NCBI GenBank assembly: GCA_021162845.1
Contig: JAGGXX010000016.1
Location: 1-54,507, forward strand
Length of the DNA: 54,507 nucleotides
Direction of reading: 5' to 3'
Origin: Thermoprotei archaeon
GTDB lineage: Archaea > Thermoproteota > Thermoprotei > QMSL01 > B3-G16
This document shows positions 35,735 through 44,901 of this stretch, piece by piece. The notes below the pieces were generated by a model. That model worked only from the letters and a program-made list of their open reading frames with translations, had not been told where the DNA came from and made no database searches. The position numbers and the translations under genes were made by a program. How positions within the stretch are numbered: position 1 is the first letter of the stretch; every line of letters begins with the position of its first letter.

Positions 35735-36214
35735 TTACTTAGCTCTAAACCGCTTATCGTAAAACCGCAAGCTCATTATAAATAAGAGGATCGCTACATA
35801 ACCTAAGAGACTATCGATCCTAAGAACTCCTAATTGGACACCTTCAACGGTAATAGTATCTCCTATGATCAAAGAGTCTATGGTGCTCGCCAGTACCGTT
35901 AGTAATTGCATGGACATAGTAATTATCGCCAAGGTACTACCGACAGTTAGACAGGAGAAGCTCTTGGTGATACTCTGCCTTAGCTTATAATATACTGCTG
36001 CCAATAGCGTGAGCCCTATGGATAACAATATCAAGGCCATCCCTAGATCGCCTGGGATGTACTTCCTCAGTATACCTTTTACCATCCCCTCTGGCGCAAG
36101 GATCATCACGGACCAGTTATACAGGGATATAAGACCAGACGTTATGTAGGCTATCCCTATTATTAAGGACGTCGAAATGGCTACTGATAATATGCGGGAT
36201 CCCTCGTTAGACAT
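35735..36214 (-). CDS. Four-helix membrane protein of the feo operon
   Basis: 159 residues with four hydrophobic segments at about 10-35, 55-72, 88-110 and 125-150. I recognise no family. It begins 7 bases after the feoB stop on the same strand, so it is co-transcribed and may modulate or assist ferrous iron uptake. No cysteine or histidine cluster is visible; the last residues are basic (RFYDKRFRAK), placing the C-terminus inside. Its downstream flank is the dead copA gene. Confidence 0.6.
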   Translation of the reverse strand: MSNEGSRILSVAISTSLIIGIAYITSGLISLYNWSVMILAPEGMVKGILRKYIPGDLGMALILLSIGLTLLAAVYYKLRQSITKSFSCLTVGSTLAIITMSMQLLTVLASTIDSLIIGDTITVEGVQLGVLRIDSLLGYVAILLFIMSLRFYDKRFRAK

Positions 36215-36221
36215 ATCTCCA

Positions 36222-38282
36222 TCACCTAATACCCATCAGATGACCTATCCCTACGATACTCAACGCGACAAAGTACGCCAGAATCACTTCATAAATTAAC
36301 GCGAGAAGGGAGTATTTCAGCCCTAGTTCATTGCGTATCATAGCTATAGTAGCGAGACAAGGCACATAAATCAGGACGAAGGCCATATAGGCATAGCCTG
36401 TCAGTGGCGTGAAGCTCCGCATTATGGCTTCCGTGACTCTCTCTTCTCCTACACCATAAAGTATCCCCATGGTCCCTACGACGGTTTCCTTAGCTATGAA
36501 GCCGAAGAATAGTGCTGCACAGGCTCTCCAGTCCCATTTCATCGGTGCGAATGCCCATGCTAACACATGACCTATAACCCCTACCCAGCCCCGTTCAAGT
36601 ACCTCCGGGGCCTCTAGTGCCTTCGGTCCTAGATACCCTCCTGGACCTGAAACGGATAAAAGCCATACCACTATCACACCTAGCAGTATCACGGTACCGG
36701 CTTTAAAGAGGAATCTCTTGGTCCTCTCCCAAGTCTTAAAGACTACATTACTGAGCTTAGGAGACAGATAGGGAGGTAATTCCAATATGAAGCCCGTGCT
36801 TGGCCCCTTGAATATAGTCTTCCTAAAGAGCCAGCCCACGATTAGCGCTAATAGGATGCCCAATGCGTACAAGCTCAGTATGACGGCACCTGCATAGGCT
36901 CTTAGCACCGCACCAGCTATGACCATATATACAGGCAATCTGGCATTACATGAAGAGAGAGGGGCTATTAAGGCAGCCACCTTCCTTTCGTTTTCATCTT
37001 CTATAGTTCTAGCAGCCATTACAGCTGGCACATTACACCCGAAGCCTATAACTAGGGGTATTGCTGCCTTCCCGGGAAGATGGAAGCTGTGAAATATTTT
37101 ATCAACGATGAAGGCTATTCGAGCCATGTACCCCACGTCCTCGAGAAGTGCGAATCCCAGAAAGAAAAACGCAATTACCGGCAGAAAGACCAATACGCTC
37201 CCTATCCCTGCTAGAATTCCGTCCGCAAGAAATGACTTAAGTGATTCAGGAAGACCTGGAAGACTTAGGAGCCAATCATGGAGCCAGTGATTCATGACAA
37301 TATCTATCGTATCAACGAGGGGTGCTGAGACCTCGAAGGAGAACCTGAAGAGCAGGTACATTATGGATAGGGCGATAGGCATACCAAGGACCTTATGCGT
37401 GAGCACGAAATCCAGTAGATCCGTTAGCGTTACCTCGGGTGTTTTAATGCGCTTTAACACTTGTTGTGCTATCTCAAGCGCCTTCCTATATCGGCATTCC
37501 GTAATATAGGATTCGAGGTCCTCAACCCTCCTTCTAAGAGACCTCTTTGATCTCTCTACCTCTTCTAACATCCTTGAACCATGAGGTAACTTACTGACCT
37601 TAGAGAGTATGTCCTCGTCTCCCTCGAGGAGTTTCACCGCGATCCATCTAGATGGGTATTTCCGGCAGAGCCCAGGCGCCAGTTCCTCTAACAGGGATTT
37701 CAAGCGTCTAATTTCCCTCTCTACGTCAGCACCGTAGTCCACTATTCCTACATAGGTACGCCGCTCTTTCATAGCGCTTAGAATGGCCTTCTTGAGCTCA
37801 TCGATGCCGTATCCCTTAGTAGCGATGGTTGGTACTACGGGCACCTTTAATATCGATTGTAGTCTCACGTAATCAACCTCGTACCCTTCATTTTCAGCAA
37901 TGTCGATCATGTTTAAGTCCAATACGACATTGGCGCCTAACTCAAGAAGGGAAATGGCTAAGTAAAGGCTTCTCTCGAAGTTAGCAGCATTCAATATACA
38001 GACCACTACATTCGGTCTCTCCTCAACTATGAAATTCCTAGCGATTAGTTCATCAACGCTATATGCGGTTAAACTGTAGATACCCGGTAGATCTACTACC
38101 TCTAACTCATTATCTCCAATCCTTATCTTACCTACCTTCTTCTCCACGGTCACGCCTGGCCAATTGCCTACCCAAGCTCGGCCGCCCGTTAGTTGATTGA
38201 ATATGAGCGACTTACCCACATTTGGAATACCAGCGAGGGCTACCTTCATGCGCTTCAATTTAATGTCACTTACAACGCTCAT
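36222..38282 (-). CDS. feoB: Ferrous iron transporter FeoB
   Basis: 686 residues. N-terminal G domain: G1 GIPNVGKS (18-25), G3 DLPG in VVDLPGIYSL (about 64-67), G4 NMID (124-127). A helical spacer is followed by the membrane domain with two FeoB gate motifs, including VIGFGCNVPAVMAARTI (the conserved Cys of GCxVP) and PLSSCNARLPVYMVIAGAV. It imports Fe(II) across the cytoplasmic membrane. The 5' end overlaps the second feoA by 4 bases. A perfect palindrome upstream of the operon (38915-38938) is a likely iron-dependent operator. Confidence 0.95.
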   Translation of the reverse strand: MSVVSDIKLKRMKVALAGIPNVGKSLIFNQLTGGRAWVGNWPGVTVEKKVGKIRIGDNELEVVDLPGIYSLTAYSVDELIARNFIVEERPNVVVCILNAANFERSLYLAISLLELGANVVLDLNMIDIAENEGYEVDYVRLQSILKVPVVPTIATKGYGIDELKKAILSAMKERRTYVGIVDYGADVEREIRRLKSLLEELAPGLCRKYPSRWIAVKLLEGDEDILSKVSKLPHGSRMLEEVERSKRSLRRRVEDLESYITECRYRKALEIAQQVLKRIKTPEVTLTDLLDFVLTHKVLGMPIALSIMYLLFRFSFEVSAPLVDTIDIVMNHWLHDWLLSLPGLPESLKSFLADGILAGIGSVLVFLPVIAFFFLGFALLEDVGYMARIAFIVDKIFHSFHLPGKAAIPLVIGFGCNVPAVMAARTIEDENERKVAALIAPLSSCNARLPVYMVIAGAVLRAYAGAVILSLYALGILLALIVGWLFRKTIFKGPSTGFILELPPYLSPKLSNVVFKTWERTKRFLFKAGTVILLGVIVVWLLSVSGPGGYLGPKALEAPEVLERGWVGVIGHVLAWAFAPMKWDWRACAALFFGFIAKETVVGTMGILYGVGEERVTEAIMRSFTPLTGYAYMAFVLIYVPCLATIAMIRNELGLKYSLLALIYEVILAYFVALSIVGIGHLMGIR

Positions 38283-38575
38283 TGATTCCCAACCTCCTCA
38301 ACGAGTATCTTCATGGAGATCCCGAAGCCCAGAAGAATTCTTCCTCCCATACGATGATAGTAGCAAGAGGTAAGCACACATGAAGGACGTCCCTGGGGGA
38401 CACTACCGCAAAGGACCTCAACTATGGTAGGGCCAGGACCACGGGACTTCACTACCCTTAAGAGCTGATTCTCGAATATGCCAAGCTCCCTTAACCTACG
38501 GGCTAATCCTCTTCCCGCCTTTACCTGAAGAACTTTGACCACGGCTCCCTCATGTGCAAACGCTAAGGGCATCAA
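38279..38575 (-). CDS. feoA: FeoA-domain protein (second copy)
   Basis: 98 residues with the SH3-like FeoA fold: VVKVLQVKAGRGLARRLRELGIFENQLLRVV and KSRGPGPTIVEVLCGS, then a shorter, divergent end ILLGFGISMKILVEEV. Two cysteines (in VLCGS and VLTSCYY) are extra to the usual FeoA. It lies between the first feoA and feoB, overlapping both by 4 bases. FeoA proteins help FeoB function; two separate copies rather than one or a fusion is a modest variation. Confidence 0.85.
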   Translation of the reverse strand: MMPLAFAHEGAVVKVLQVKAGRGLARRLRELGIFENQLLRVVKSRGPGPTIVEVLCGSVPQGRPSCVLTSCYYHRMGGRILLGFGISMKILVEEVGNQ

Positions 38576-38877
38576 ACATCATTCACCTCTTTAACCAGCA
38601 CGTACCTTGCCTCAGATTTCCTAACGCTAACGGGAATTCCTCTCACGGAGACTTCGATGGGATCACGCAATGGTGCAACTCGCATGACTTTGATCTTTAG
38701 GCCTGGCAGTATCCCCATATCCAATAATCTCCTCTTTATGAAGCCCTTGCCCTCTATTCTCACGATGATGTACGTCTTACCGATTTCGGCATTTGAGAGC
38801 CTGATGAATCCGGTCTCTTCATCCTGTGCCTCGATATCTCCTGAGCCCTCTTTCACTATTCGTCCCTCTGTTAGCAA
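38572..38877 (-). CDS. feoA: FeoA-domain protein (first copy)
   Basis: 101 residues. IRLSNAEIGKTYIIVRIEG, FIKRRLLDMGILPGLKIKVMR and DPIEVSVRGIPVSVRKSEAR are a clean FeoA match. The start is TTG 38877. The 4-base overlaps feoA-feoA-feoB mean tight coupling. The TATA-like CTTAAATATTA (minus strand, about 38903-38913) lies between this start and the 24-bp palindrome, so a repressor bound there would sit just upstream of the core promoter. Confidence 0.88.
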   Translation of the reverse strand: MLTEGRIVKEGSGDIEAQDEETGFIRLSNAEIGKTYIIVRIEGKGFIKRRLLDMGILPGLKIKVMRVAPLRDPIEVSVRGIPVSVRKSEARYVLVKEVNDV

Positions 38878-38914
38878 TACCTAACAAAATTAGGCATTAC
38901 TAATATTTAAGACT

Positions 38915-38938
38915 ATTTACGTGCAATTGCACGTAAAT
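38915..38938. promoter_or_regulatory. Perfect 24-bp palindrome, probable operator of the feo operon
   Basis: Each half is ATTTACGTGCAA, and the second half is its exact reverse complement, centred at 38926/38927 with no mismatch. It lies 38 bases before the first feoA start and beside the TATA-like element, and 62 bases after the stop of the DtxR-family gene (39000). A metal-dependent dimeric repressor is the obvious reader. It is not the classical TTAGG-type DtxR box, so the pairing of protein and site is inferred from position. Confidence 0.7.
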
Positions 38939-38999
38939 GGTGAGACCAATAACGTCAAGGCCTATAGGATGATAGATGTATAGCACTAAGAATGAGGCT

Positions 39000-39494
39000 T
39001 TACCTCAGACGTAGCCGTCTCTTACATTCCTCAGGGAGTTCTCCACATTCATAGAAGTACCTAAGCCTCTCGAGGAAGTTCATGAAACCTTGCCTCTCTA
39101 TATGCCTGTTAATGAAATCCAGGAATAGTCCTATTCTGCTTATCGTCTCCTTGTGAATCCCATGTTCAATATAGCAGGCATCTTCCTCGGCGATGTCTTC
39201 CGGTAACATCAATACCTTCCTAAGGAACTCCCTTAATTTTAAGTGATCCTCGTAGATCTTAGAAGCGGCCTCCTCTCCTTCTCGCGTTAGTTTAATGAGC
39301 TCCCTCTTCTCGTACTCTATATACCCAGCCTTGACAAGCCTATCCAGATACCCAACGACCGTCGAGGGCTTAACATGAAGCATGGCGGCTAGATCCCTAA
39401 CTCTAACTATCTTCTTCTCCTTCTGAAGGATGTATATAGCCTCAAGGCAATCCTCAATCCTCTTGCCATAAGGAGCACGCCTACTCATGAACAC
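39000..39494 (-). CDS. DtxR/MntR-family metal-dependent regulator
   Basis: 164 residues. RIEDCLEAIYILQKEKKIVRVRDLA plus HVKPSTVVGYLDRLVKAGYIEYEK form the DtxR helix-turn-helix, and the metal-binding dimerisation domain follows, with DACYIEHGIHKETISRIGLFLDF matching the C-x-x-E-H region of the metal site. No SH3-like C-terminal domain is present, as in MntR. Transcribed towards and in the same direction as the feo operon, whose palindrome lies between; it is the likely repressor under iron or manganese sufficiency. Confidence 0.9.
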   Translation of the reverse strand: MFMSRRAPYGKRIEDCLEAIYILQKEKKIVRVRDLAAMLHVKPSTVVGYLDRLVKAGYIEYEKRELIKLTREGEEAASKIYEDHLKLREFLRKVLMLPEDIAEEDACYIEHGIHKETISRIGLFLDFINRHIERQGFMNFLERLRYFYECGELPEECKRRLRLR

Positions 39495-39844
39495 ACCTAA
39501 ACGCGCGATCAGCTTAATTGAAGTGCTTACACTGTATAGGAGGTGAAGGACTCATATAAAAAGAGCGGTACTCTGACTTAAGAGCTAAGTTCTCTGTGTC
39601 ACTATTTTGAATTCCTTCCTAAATAGAGGATTGGAGGACTCGTGTATGAGTGTTATTAGCTATAGCTTAAAAATGGTTAAGTAGAAAAGAGCTATGTCAT
39701 TTGTGAGCTTTTTACCATTTTGCAATTCATTAATTACTAAGGGTTAAGAACGTTCATTTAAACCACAATAACGAGATCTAACCCATAGTTAATAAACTTA
39801 AGTAAAGACTAAATCATAAGGGGCTATGTAGAGGACTGTTAGTT
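39495..39844. other. Non-coding gap between DtxR and esterase genes
   Basis: No frame or RNA was recognised. GGAGGTGAAGG at 39539-39549 looks like a ribosome site without a following gene. TTAATAAACTTAAG at about 39788-39801 is TATA-like and probably drives the esterase gene, which begins 43 bases further on. Confidence 0.35.
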
Positions 39845-41803
39845 ATGAATATAATGGAATATCTTTGTAGGGAGGCTCATAGGATAACGACTTCCTCCCT
39901 AAGCGACCTAAAGGATCCAGAATACTGGTTTAGGACTAAGTCTAGGAGACGAATGCAGTTCATAGATATGCTCGGCTTAACAAGTTATATGGATGGGAAG
40001 CGATCACCTCCAGAAGCCCACGTAACTGGCGTAACAGAGCGCGAAGGGTACAGGATTGAGAAGCTCTATTTCCAAAGCCTTCCGGGCTTATATGTCACTG
40101 GTAACCTCTATATTCCAGATCATATTAAAGGGCCTAAGCCCACGGTACTGTACTTATGTGGACATTCATTCGATCAGAAGTTCCATTATCAGGTTCATGG
40201 GCATAAATTCGCTCAGCTGGGATTTGTGACGTTGATGATTGAGACTATCCAGAAGGGTGAGATACGTGGCCATCACCACGGTACATACCATTATGGATGG
40301 TTTAACTGGTATAGCCTGGGATATACCCCAGCTGGTGTGGAGGTCTGGAATGCGATAAGGGCATTAGATCTCCTTGAGACCATACCCGAAGTCGATCCTA
40401 AACGCATAGGCGTGACCGGGATTTCAGGCGGAGGGGCTATGAGCTGGTTCACAGCTGCTGTAGATGAACGGATAAAGGTCGTTGCTCCTGTATGTGGAAC
40501 GGCAACCATAGAGTCACACGTATGCAAGGGGACCCTTAGCGGTCACTGTGATTGCATGTTCTGGATAAATAATTACCTCTGGGATCTAACGGATGTGGGT
40601 GCGTTGATAGCTCCCAGGCCGTTGCTGATAGCCTCAGCAGTAAGGGATTGGATATTCGATATAGAATCCGTGAGGTACATATACGATAAGCTCAAAAGGC
40701 TCTATGAAGTCATGGGCAAACCCGATAACATCTGTTTGATAGAGACCCCAGGAGGGCATTCATATCATAAGACATCACGATGTATGGTGTTCAAGTGGTT
40801 CCTTAAGCGTCTTAGGGGAATTGACGTCCCATTAGAGGAGATAAGCAGTTTAGATGAAAAGGACGTAGCCCTGGAGCCTTCTGAGAGATTGAGGGTATTC
40901 GATGAGGGCCCACCTTTAGACGAAAGGGTAACTACCGTTCAGGAGTGGTTCATTAAACCCGCTGGTCCACCTAAGATAGATAGCGCGGAGGAGCTTAAGG
41001 AGTATAAACATATGCTCATCGAAAAGTTACAGGAAAAGGTGTTCTATGCGTTTCCCAAGGAGCCCTGTGATCTCGCCATGAAGATAGAGCTAATTCAAGA
41101 ATCGACCTCACAGAGAGGGGAGATATGGCTTGGATATAGAATTAGCTTTACGCCAGAGGAAGGATGGAGGCTTCGCATGCAGATCCTTAAACCGGGCAAT
41201 GTTAAGGGACCTGTACCGATACTTGTGTTCTTGGCTAAGTCCGCTAGAAACCTATGGTTCGGGGACGAACTCATCCAAGGTCTGAATCCTCGATGGGCGA
41301 GAGCCTTCGTGGAGGTCAGAGGTGTAGGAGAGACCTCCTGGAGCCCGGATTTACAATGGTTCATTCGAAGAGCAGCCATGCTAGTAGGACGGACTATAGC
41401 TAGCATGCGAGTTTATGACACGCTGAGGGCTTTAGAAGTGTTAAAGTCTCTGAGCTGGGTCCGTAAAGATAGGATAGCTCTTATGGGAAGCGGAGAAATG
41501 GCCTGCATAGCGCTATACGTGGCCTTACTTAAGGGCGATATCAGCTCCGTCGTACTTCACCGACCTCCGCCTACGCATAACATACCTTCAAACCCTGACG
41601 GCACAGGGGAGGCTATAGAGATGTTGAACATACTGAGGTATACGGATTTGCCGTACGTAGCTGGATTATTATGGCCGACGGAATTAGTCTTCCTAGGCCC
41701 GAGGCCTAGGTCCTATTCCTGGGCTGAGGAATTATACACTAAGCTCGGACCTCCGGGATTAGTGCGGCATATTAAGAGCATTACACAATGGCCAGCTGAC
41801 TAA
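39845..41803 (+). CDS. Alpha/beta hydrolase, double-domain carbohydrate esterase-like
   Basis: 652 residues. The first domain (about 60-330) is an alpha/beta hydrolase: PTVLYLCGHSFDQKFHYQVHG, then the nucleophile Ser194 in GVTGISGGGAMS, an acid in SAVRDWIFD (about 266-272) and His305 in GGHSYHK. This resembles acetyl-xylan-esterase/DLH-type enzymes. The second domain (about 370-652) repeats the fold loosely, with IALMGSGEMACIAL at the nucleophile elbow, where GSGEM lacks a GxSxG environment and may be inactive. No signal peptide. It lies beside the GH31 gene on the same strand, suggesting deacylation of sugars before hydrolysis. Confidence 0.75.
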   Translation: MNIMEYLCREAHRITTSSLSDLKDPEYWFRTKSRRRMQFIDMLGLTSYMDGKRSPPEAHVTGVTEREGYRIEKLYFQSLPGLYVTGNLYIPDHIKGPKPTVLYLCGHSFDQKFHYQVHGHKFAQLGFVTLMIETIQKGEIRGHHHGTYHYGWFNWYSLGYTPAGVEVWNAIRALDLLETIPEVDPKRIGVTGISGGGAMSWFTAAVDERIKVVAPVCGTATIESHVCKGTLSGHCDCMFWINNYLWDLTDVGALIAPRPLLIASAVRDWIFDIESVRYIYDKLKRLYEVMGKPDNICLIETPGGHSYHKTSRCMVFKWFLKRLRGIDVPLEEISSLDEKDVALEPSERLRVFDEGPPLDERVTTVQEWFIKPAGPPKIDSAEELKEYKHMLIEKLQEKVFYAFPKEPCDLAMKIELIQESTSQRGEIWLGYRISFTPEEGWRLRMQILKPGNVKGPVPILVFLAKSARNLWFGDELIQGLNPRWARAFVEVRGVGETSWSPDLQWFIRRAAMLVGRTIASMRVYDTLRALEVLKSLSWVRKDRIALMGSGEMACIALYVALLKGDISSVVLHRPPPTHNIPSNPDGTGEAIEMLNILRYTDLPYVAGLLWPTELVFLGPRPRSYSWAEELYTKLGPPGLVRHIKSITQWPAD

Positions 41804-42201
41804 GAACTCCTTAACCTCTATTATAAACCTCAGAGGAACAAAGGGGGGTAAATGTTAGTGTTATTCATCATACTATCATCGCAATTTTATCCTCTCTATA
41901 GTTATGTGGCTTTTTAGCCCTGATGTTACTAGGTAATATCCTGTGATAATAGCGCTTTATAGCATAATTCATTATCAAGATAACTTTTCAGGTGAAACAG
42001 AAACTTTAAAGTTTAAACAAAATCCTCAGAACGCGTCTATTCTTTAATTTATGTTCTTAGAGACCTCTTTCATAGACTGACTATTTGTTATGAAATTCTA
42101 CGGGCATCAGTTTAATAAGATAATTCTGTTATTAGACGGAAAATTAATTTAATGAAGCTTTATTATCAAACGAGCTTTAGATTTAACTTCGGGGTAAGAG
42201 A
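41804..42201. other. AT-rich non-coding gap before the GH31 gene
   Basis: About 400 bases, strongly AT-rich, with no frame or RNA recognised. GGAAAATTAATTTAATG near 42138-42154 is TATA-like, so the GH31 gene probably has its own promoter rather than reading through from the esterase gene. The ribosome site before 42202 is weak. Confidence 0.35.
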
Positions 42202-44079
42202 TTGAATGAGATAGTATTATCTAAGGGAGAGATCTCAGTAAAAATTGAGCCCTATCCACTCTCGATGACTGTTTATCGGAATAACCTTCCTATCTTAAGG
42301 AGACTCAGCAATGAGTTTGACTTGGAGTATAGAGGACGTACTCATAGCTTTAATCCTAAGACCATAGAGAAGGATGAAGGATGGGCAGCCCTAAAGGATG
42401 AGAGCCTCAGGCTATCGCTTGGGGTCAGGATACTGGAGGATTCCCTAGAGATCTCCTGGAAGTCTGAAGAGCTCATTAACAGCGTGTTTGACTTCTGGGT
42501 GGCTGTTAATGGGGGAGGATGGTATGGACAGGGACAGCTCAGATTTCAGGTCTTCCCCCTTGACGGCCATTTTTCAGCCATGAAGCCTTTTCTAGCGAAT
42601 AATATCCAGGTTCCATTCTGGGTTAACAGAAACGGCTGCGGGATATTAGCGGATACTTACGAACTCTTCGAGTCTTACTTCAGTGAGGGCATCTTAATTA
42701 GGGGACTAAGCACGAAGTCCTTCACCTACCACGTAATAGTAGGGAAGGATGTCAGCGACGTTAGGAGGAAGTTCCTGAGGAGGGTGGGGTTGCCGGAAAG
42801 AATGCCTGATGGGAGGATTTTTGCTAGGCCTATCTTTTCGACTTGGGCTTATTTTAAGAAGGATATAGATGGGGAGAAGGTCCTGGAATTTGCTAGGGAG
42901 ATCAAGGAGCACGACTTCCCATGCAGTGTCGTGGAAATAGACGATAAATGGGAAAGAAATTATGGTGACTTCAAGTTCGACCCCGATAAATTCCCTGATC
43001 CTAAGGGTATGATTGGTGAGATACATGGGATGGGCTACCTAGTAACCTTGTGGGTATACCCCTTCATAAACTGTGAATCAAAGAATTACGAGTACGCCAA
43101 GTCTAAAGGATACCTAGTATTGGATCCAGAGAAGGATGAGCCAGCCAAGGTTCGATGGTGGAACGGTGAGGGTGGATTACTAGATATAAGCAACCCAGAG
43201 GCCAGGAATTGGTTTAACGGTCTTCTGGAATCGCTGAAGGAATATGGAATTGATGGCTTTAAGTTCGACGCTGGAGATGGACTATTCTTCCCAATGGTCG
43301 TGGATAGCGGGATCATTAAGCTAGGTAGGACGTATGGGGATTTGACCCCGAACAAATACACTGATGAGTGGTTAAGGTTCATAGCCGAGAACCAGTACGA
43401 CTTAGCAGAGGCTAGGGTTGGCTTTCTAGCGCAGAGATACGGGATAGTGGCCCGTGAGGGGGATAAGGAATCTAAATGGGGCTTAGATAACGGCCTGCAT
43501 GCCGCCATAACTCAGGCTCTTACACTCTCGATCACGGGATATCCTTACATAATGCCGGACATGATAGGTGGGAACGAATACCGCTTCAAGTGCGACAAGG
43601 AACTATTCATCAGATGGGTCGAAGCGACTATTCTGATGCCCATCGTGCAGTATTCGATACCCCCATGGAGATTCGACGATGAGACCGTAGAAATATCCAG
43701 AGAATATACATTGCTTCATGTAGCTCTAGCTGATTATTACGTGGAACTTGCAGAGAAAGCGATGAGAGAAGGAGAACTGATATTATGTCCATTAGTCTTA
43801 AGATGGCCTGAGGATGAAAACTGTGCGACAATTGATGATGAATACTTGATAGGAAACCTTTTAGTAGCACCTATAGTTGAGAGGGGGAAGGAAGAAAGAG
43901 AGGTTTACTTGCCAGAAGGGATCTGGAAGGACTTCTGGAGTGATGAGGAGATAAAAGGCCCTTCAAGAATTACTGCGGAAGCACCATTAGATAAATTACC
44001 CCTTTACGTGGAGGTGCATGATAAAGCGCTATTGGCAATGCTTAAAGAGGCGAAAAAGAAAATATTTCAATCAAAATAA
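42202..44079 (+). CDS. Glycoside hydrolase family 31, MYORG/alpha-galactosidase-like subgroup
   Basis: 625 residues with the GH31 order: N-terminal beta-sandwich (about 1-200), (beta/alpha)8 barrel (about 205-520) and a C-terminal beta domain. The likely nucleophile is Asp356 in IDGFKFDAGDG (the KxDxGE region of the family), and the acid/base probably Asp421 in REGDKESKWG. The FKFDAG form and RVGF.QR.G pattern are closer to the MYORG-like branch than to alpha-glucosidases. It would release an alpha-linked galactose, glucose or xylose; substrate uncertain. No signal peptide, so it acts inside the cell on imported oligosaccharides. Confidence 0.87.
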   Translation: MNEIVLSKGEISVKIEPYPLSMTVYRNNLPILRRLSNEFDLEYRGRTHSFNPKTIEKDEGWAALKDESLRLSLGVRILEDSLEISWKSEELINSVFDFWVAVNGGGWYGQGQLRFQVFPLDGHFSAMKPFLANNIQVPFWVNRNGCGILADTYELFESYFSEGILIRGLSTKSFTYHVIVGKDVSDVRRKFLRRVGLPERMPDGRIFARPIFSTWAYFKKDIDGEKVLEFAREIKEHDFPCSVVEIDDKWERNYGDFKFDPDKFPDPKGMIGEIHGMGYLVTLWVYPFINCESKNYEYAKSKGYLVLDPEKDEPAKVRWWNGEGGLLDISNPEARNWFNGLLESLKEYGIDGFKFDAGDGLFFPMVVDSGIIKLGRTYGDLTPNKYTDEWLRFIAENQYDLAEARVGFLAQRYGIVAREGDKESKWGLDNGLHAAITQALTLSITGYPYIMPDMIGGNEYRFKCDKELFIRWVEATILMPIVQYSIPPWRFDDETVEISREYTLLHVALADYYVELAEKAMREGELILCPLVLRWPEDENCATIDDEYLIGNLLVAPIVERGKEEREVYLPEGIWKDFWSDEEIKGPSRITAEAPLDKLPLYVEVHDKALLAMLKEAKKKIFQSK

Positions 44080-44088
44080 AGCCAGCCA

Positions 44089-44895
44089 TCAGCTAAGAGA
44101 TGCTAGGATGTCCTTAACATATCGAAGATCTTTTTTAGTTTGTTCTATTATCTCATTTAACGACCTTCGGTATTCACTATGAAGGGAGATAGGGCCATCG
44201 AACTTCATCCGCTTTAAGATACCGAAAACATCCCTCCAAGGAACTAGTCCTTCCCCCAATGGAACCACACGGGCCTTCCATGAGTTTTCCTCTTTAAACC
44301 ACGCGAAGTCCTTAACGGCTACTACGCGTATCTTATCGCTTAAGATGTCCATGCCCATGATCCAACCCGATAAACCGCCTTCAACCACCATATGCCCTGG
44401 ATCCACGTAGGCTCCAATCAGGTCAGGGTTAAAGTCTCTAAGAATTAGCCATAGTATCGTGGGTTCAGCCGTTAAGAAGGGACCGGAATGAGTATGTATA
44501 ACTGCTGTTATACGATGCCTCTTGCTTAATTCCTGGATTCCCTTGAGAGCTTCACGAAGTTCGTTAATCTGATGCTTAAGGTGCCCAAACCCTCGGTATT
44601 CCCAGTAACCTAACTTAATGTACCTTATACCACATTCAGCGGCTACACGAAATGTCTCCTCAGCATAAGGCTCCCTGGCATTGGTTATCGCTGTAGTTAT
44701 CATGGGTACCGAAAGCCCTTTATCCTTAAATATGTCCACGGCTTCAGGAAGCCTTTTACTCACGTCTTCAGGCCTTATATAGCCATTAGGCCTGACCGTT
44801 AGGTCTATTCCATCAAATCCCATTTCAGCTGCTAAATCCGCGAATTCACGTAAGGGCATGACCTGAAACTTCTTGGCAAATAGTAACAATTGCAC
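44089..44895 (-). CDS. Sugar phosphate isomerase/epimerase (TIM barrel)
   Basis: 268 residues of the xylose-isomerase-like TIM barrel. EMGFDGIDLTVRPNGYIRPEDV opens with a sugar-binding strand; RYIKLGYWEYRGFG, VIHTHSGPFLTAEPTILW, GAYVDPGHMVVEGG and GPISLHSEYRR carry the typical His/Glu/Asp metal ligands. It probably isomerises or epimerises a keto-sugar or sugar acid. It lies 6 bases after the Gfo/Idh dehydrogenase gene on the same strand and faces the GH31 gene, so all three likely belong to one carbohydrate pathway. Confidence 0.83.
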   Translation of the reverse strand: MQLLLFAKKFQVMPLREFADLAAEMGFDGIDLTVRPNGYIRPEDVSKRLPEAVDIFKDKGLSVPMITTAITNAREPYAEETFRVAAECGIRYIKLGYWEYRGFGHLKHQINELREALKGIQELSKRHRITAVIHTHSGPFLTAEPTILWLILRDFNPDLIGAYVDPGHMVVEGGLSGWIMGMDILSDKIRVVAVKDFAWFKEENSWKARVVPLGEGLVPWRDVFGILKRMKFDGPISLHSEYRRSLNEIIEQTKKDLRYVKDILASLS

Positions 44896-44901
44896 GAAAC
44901 C

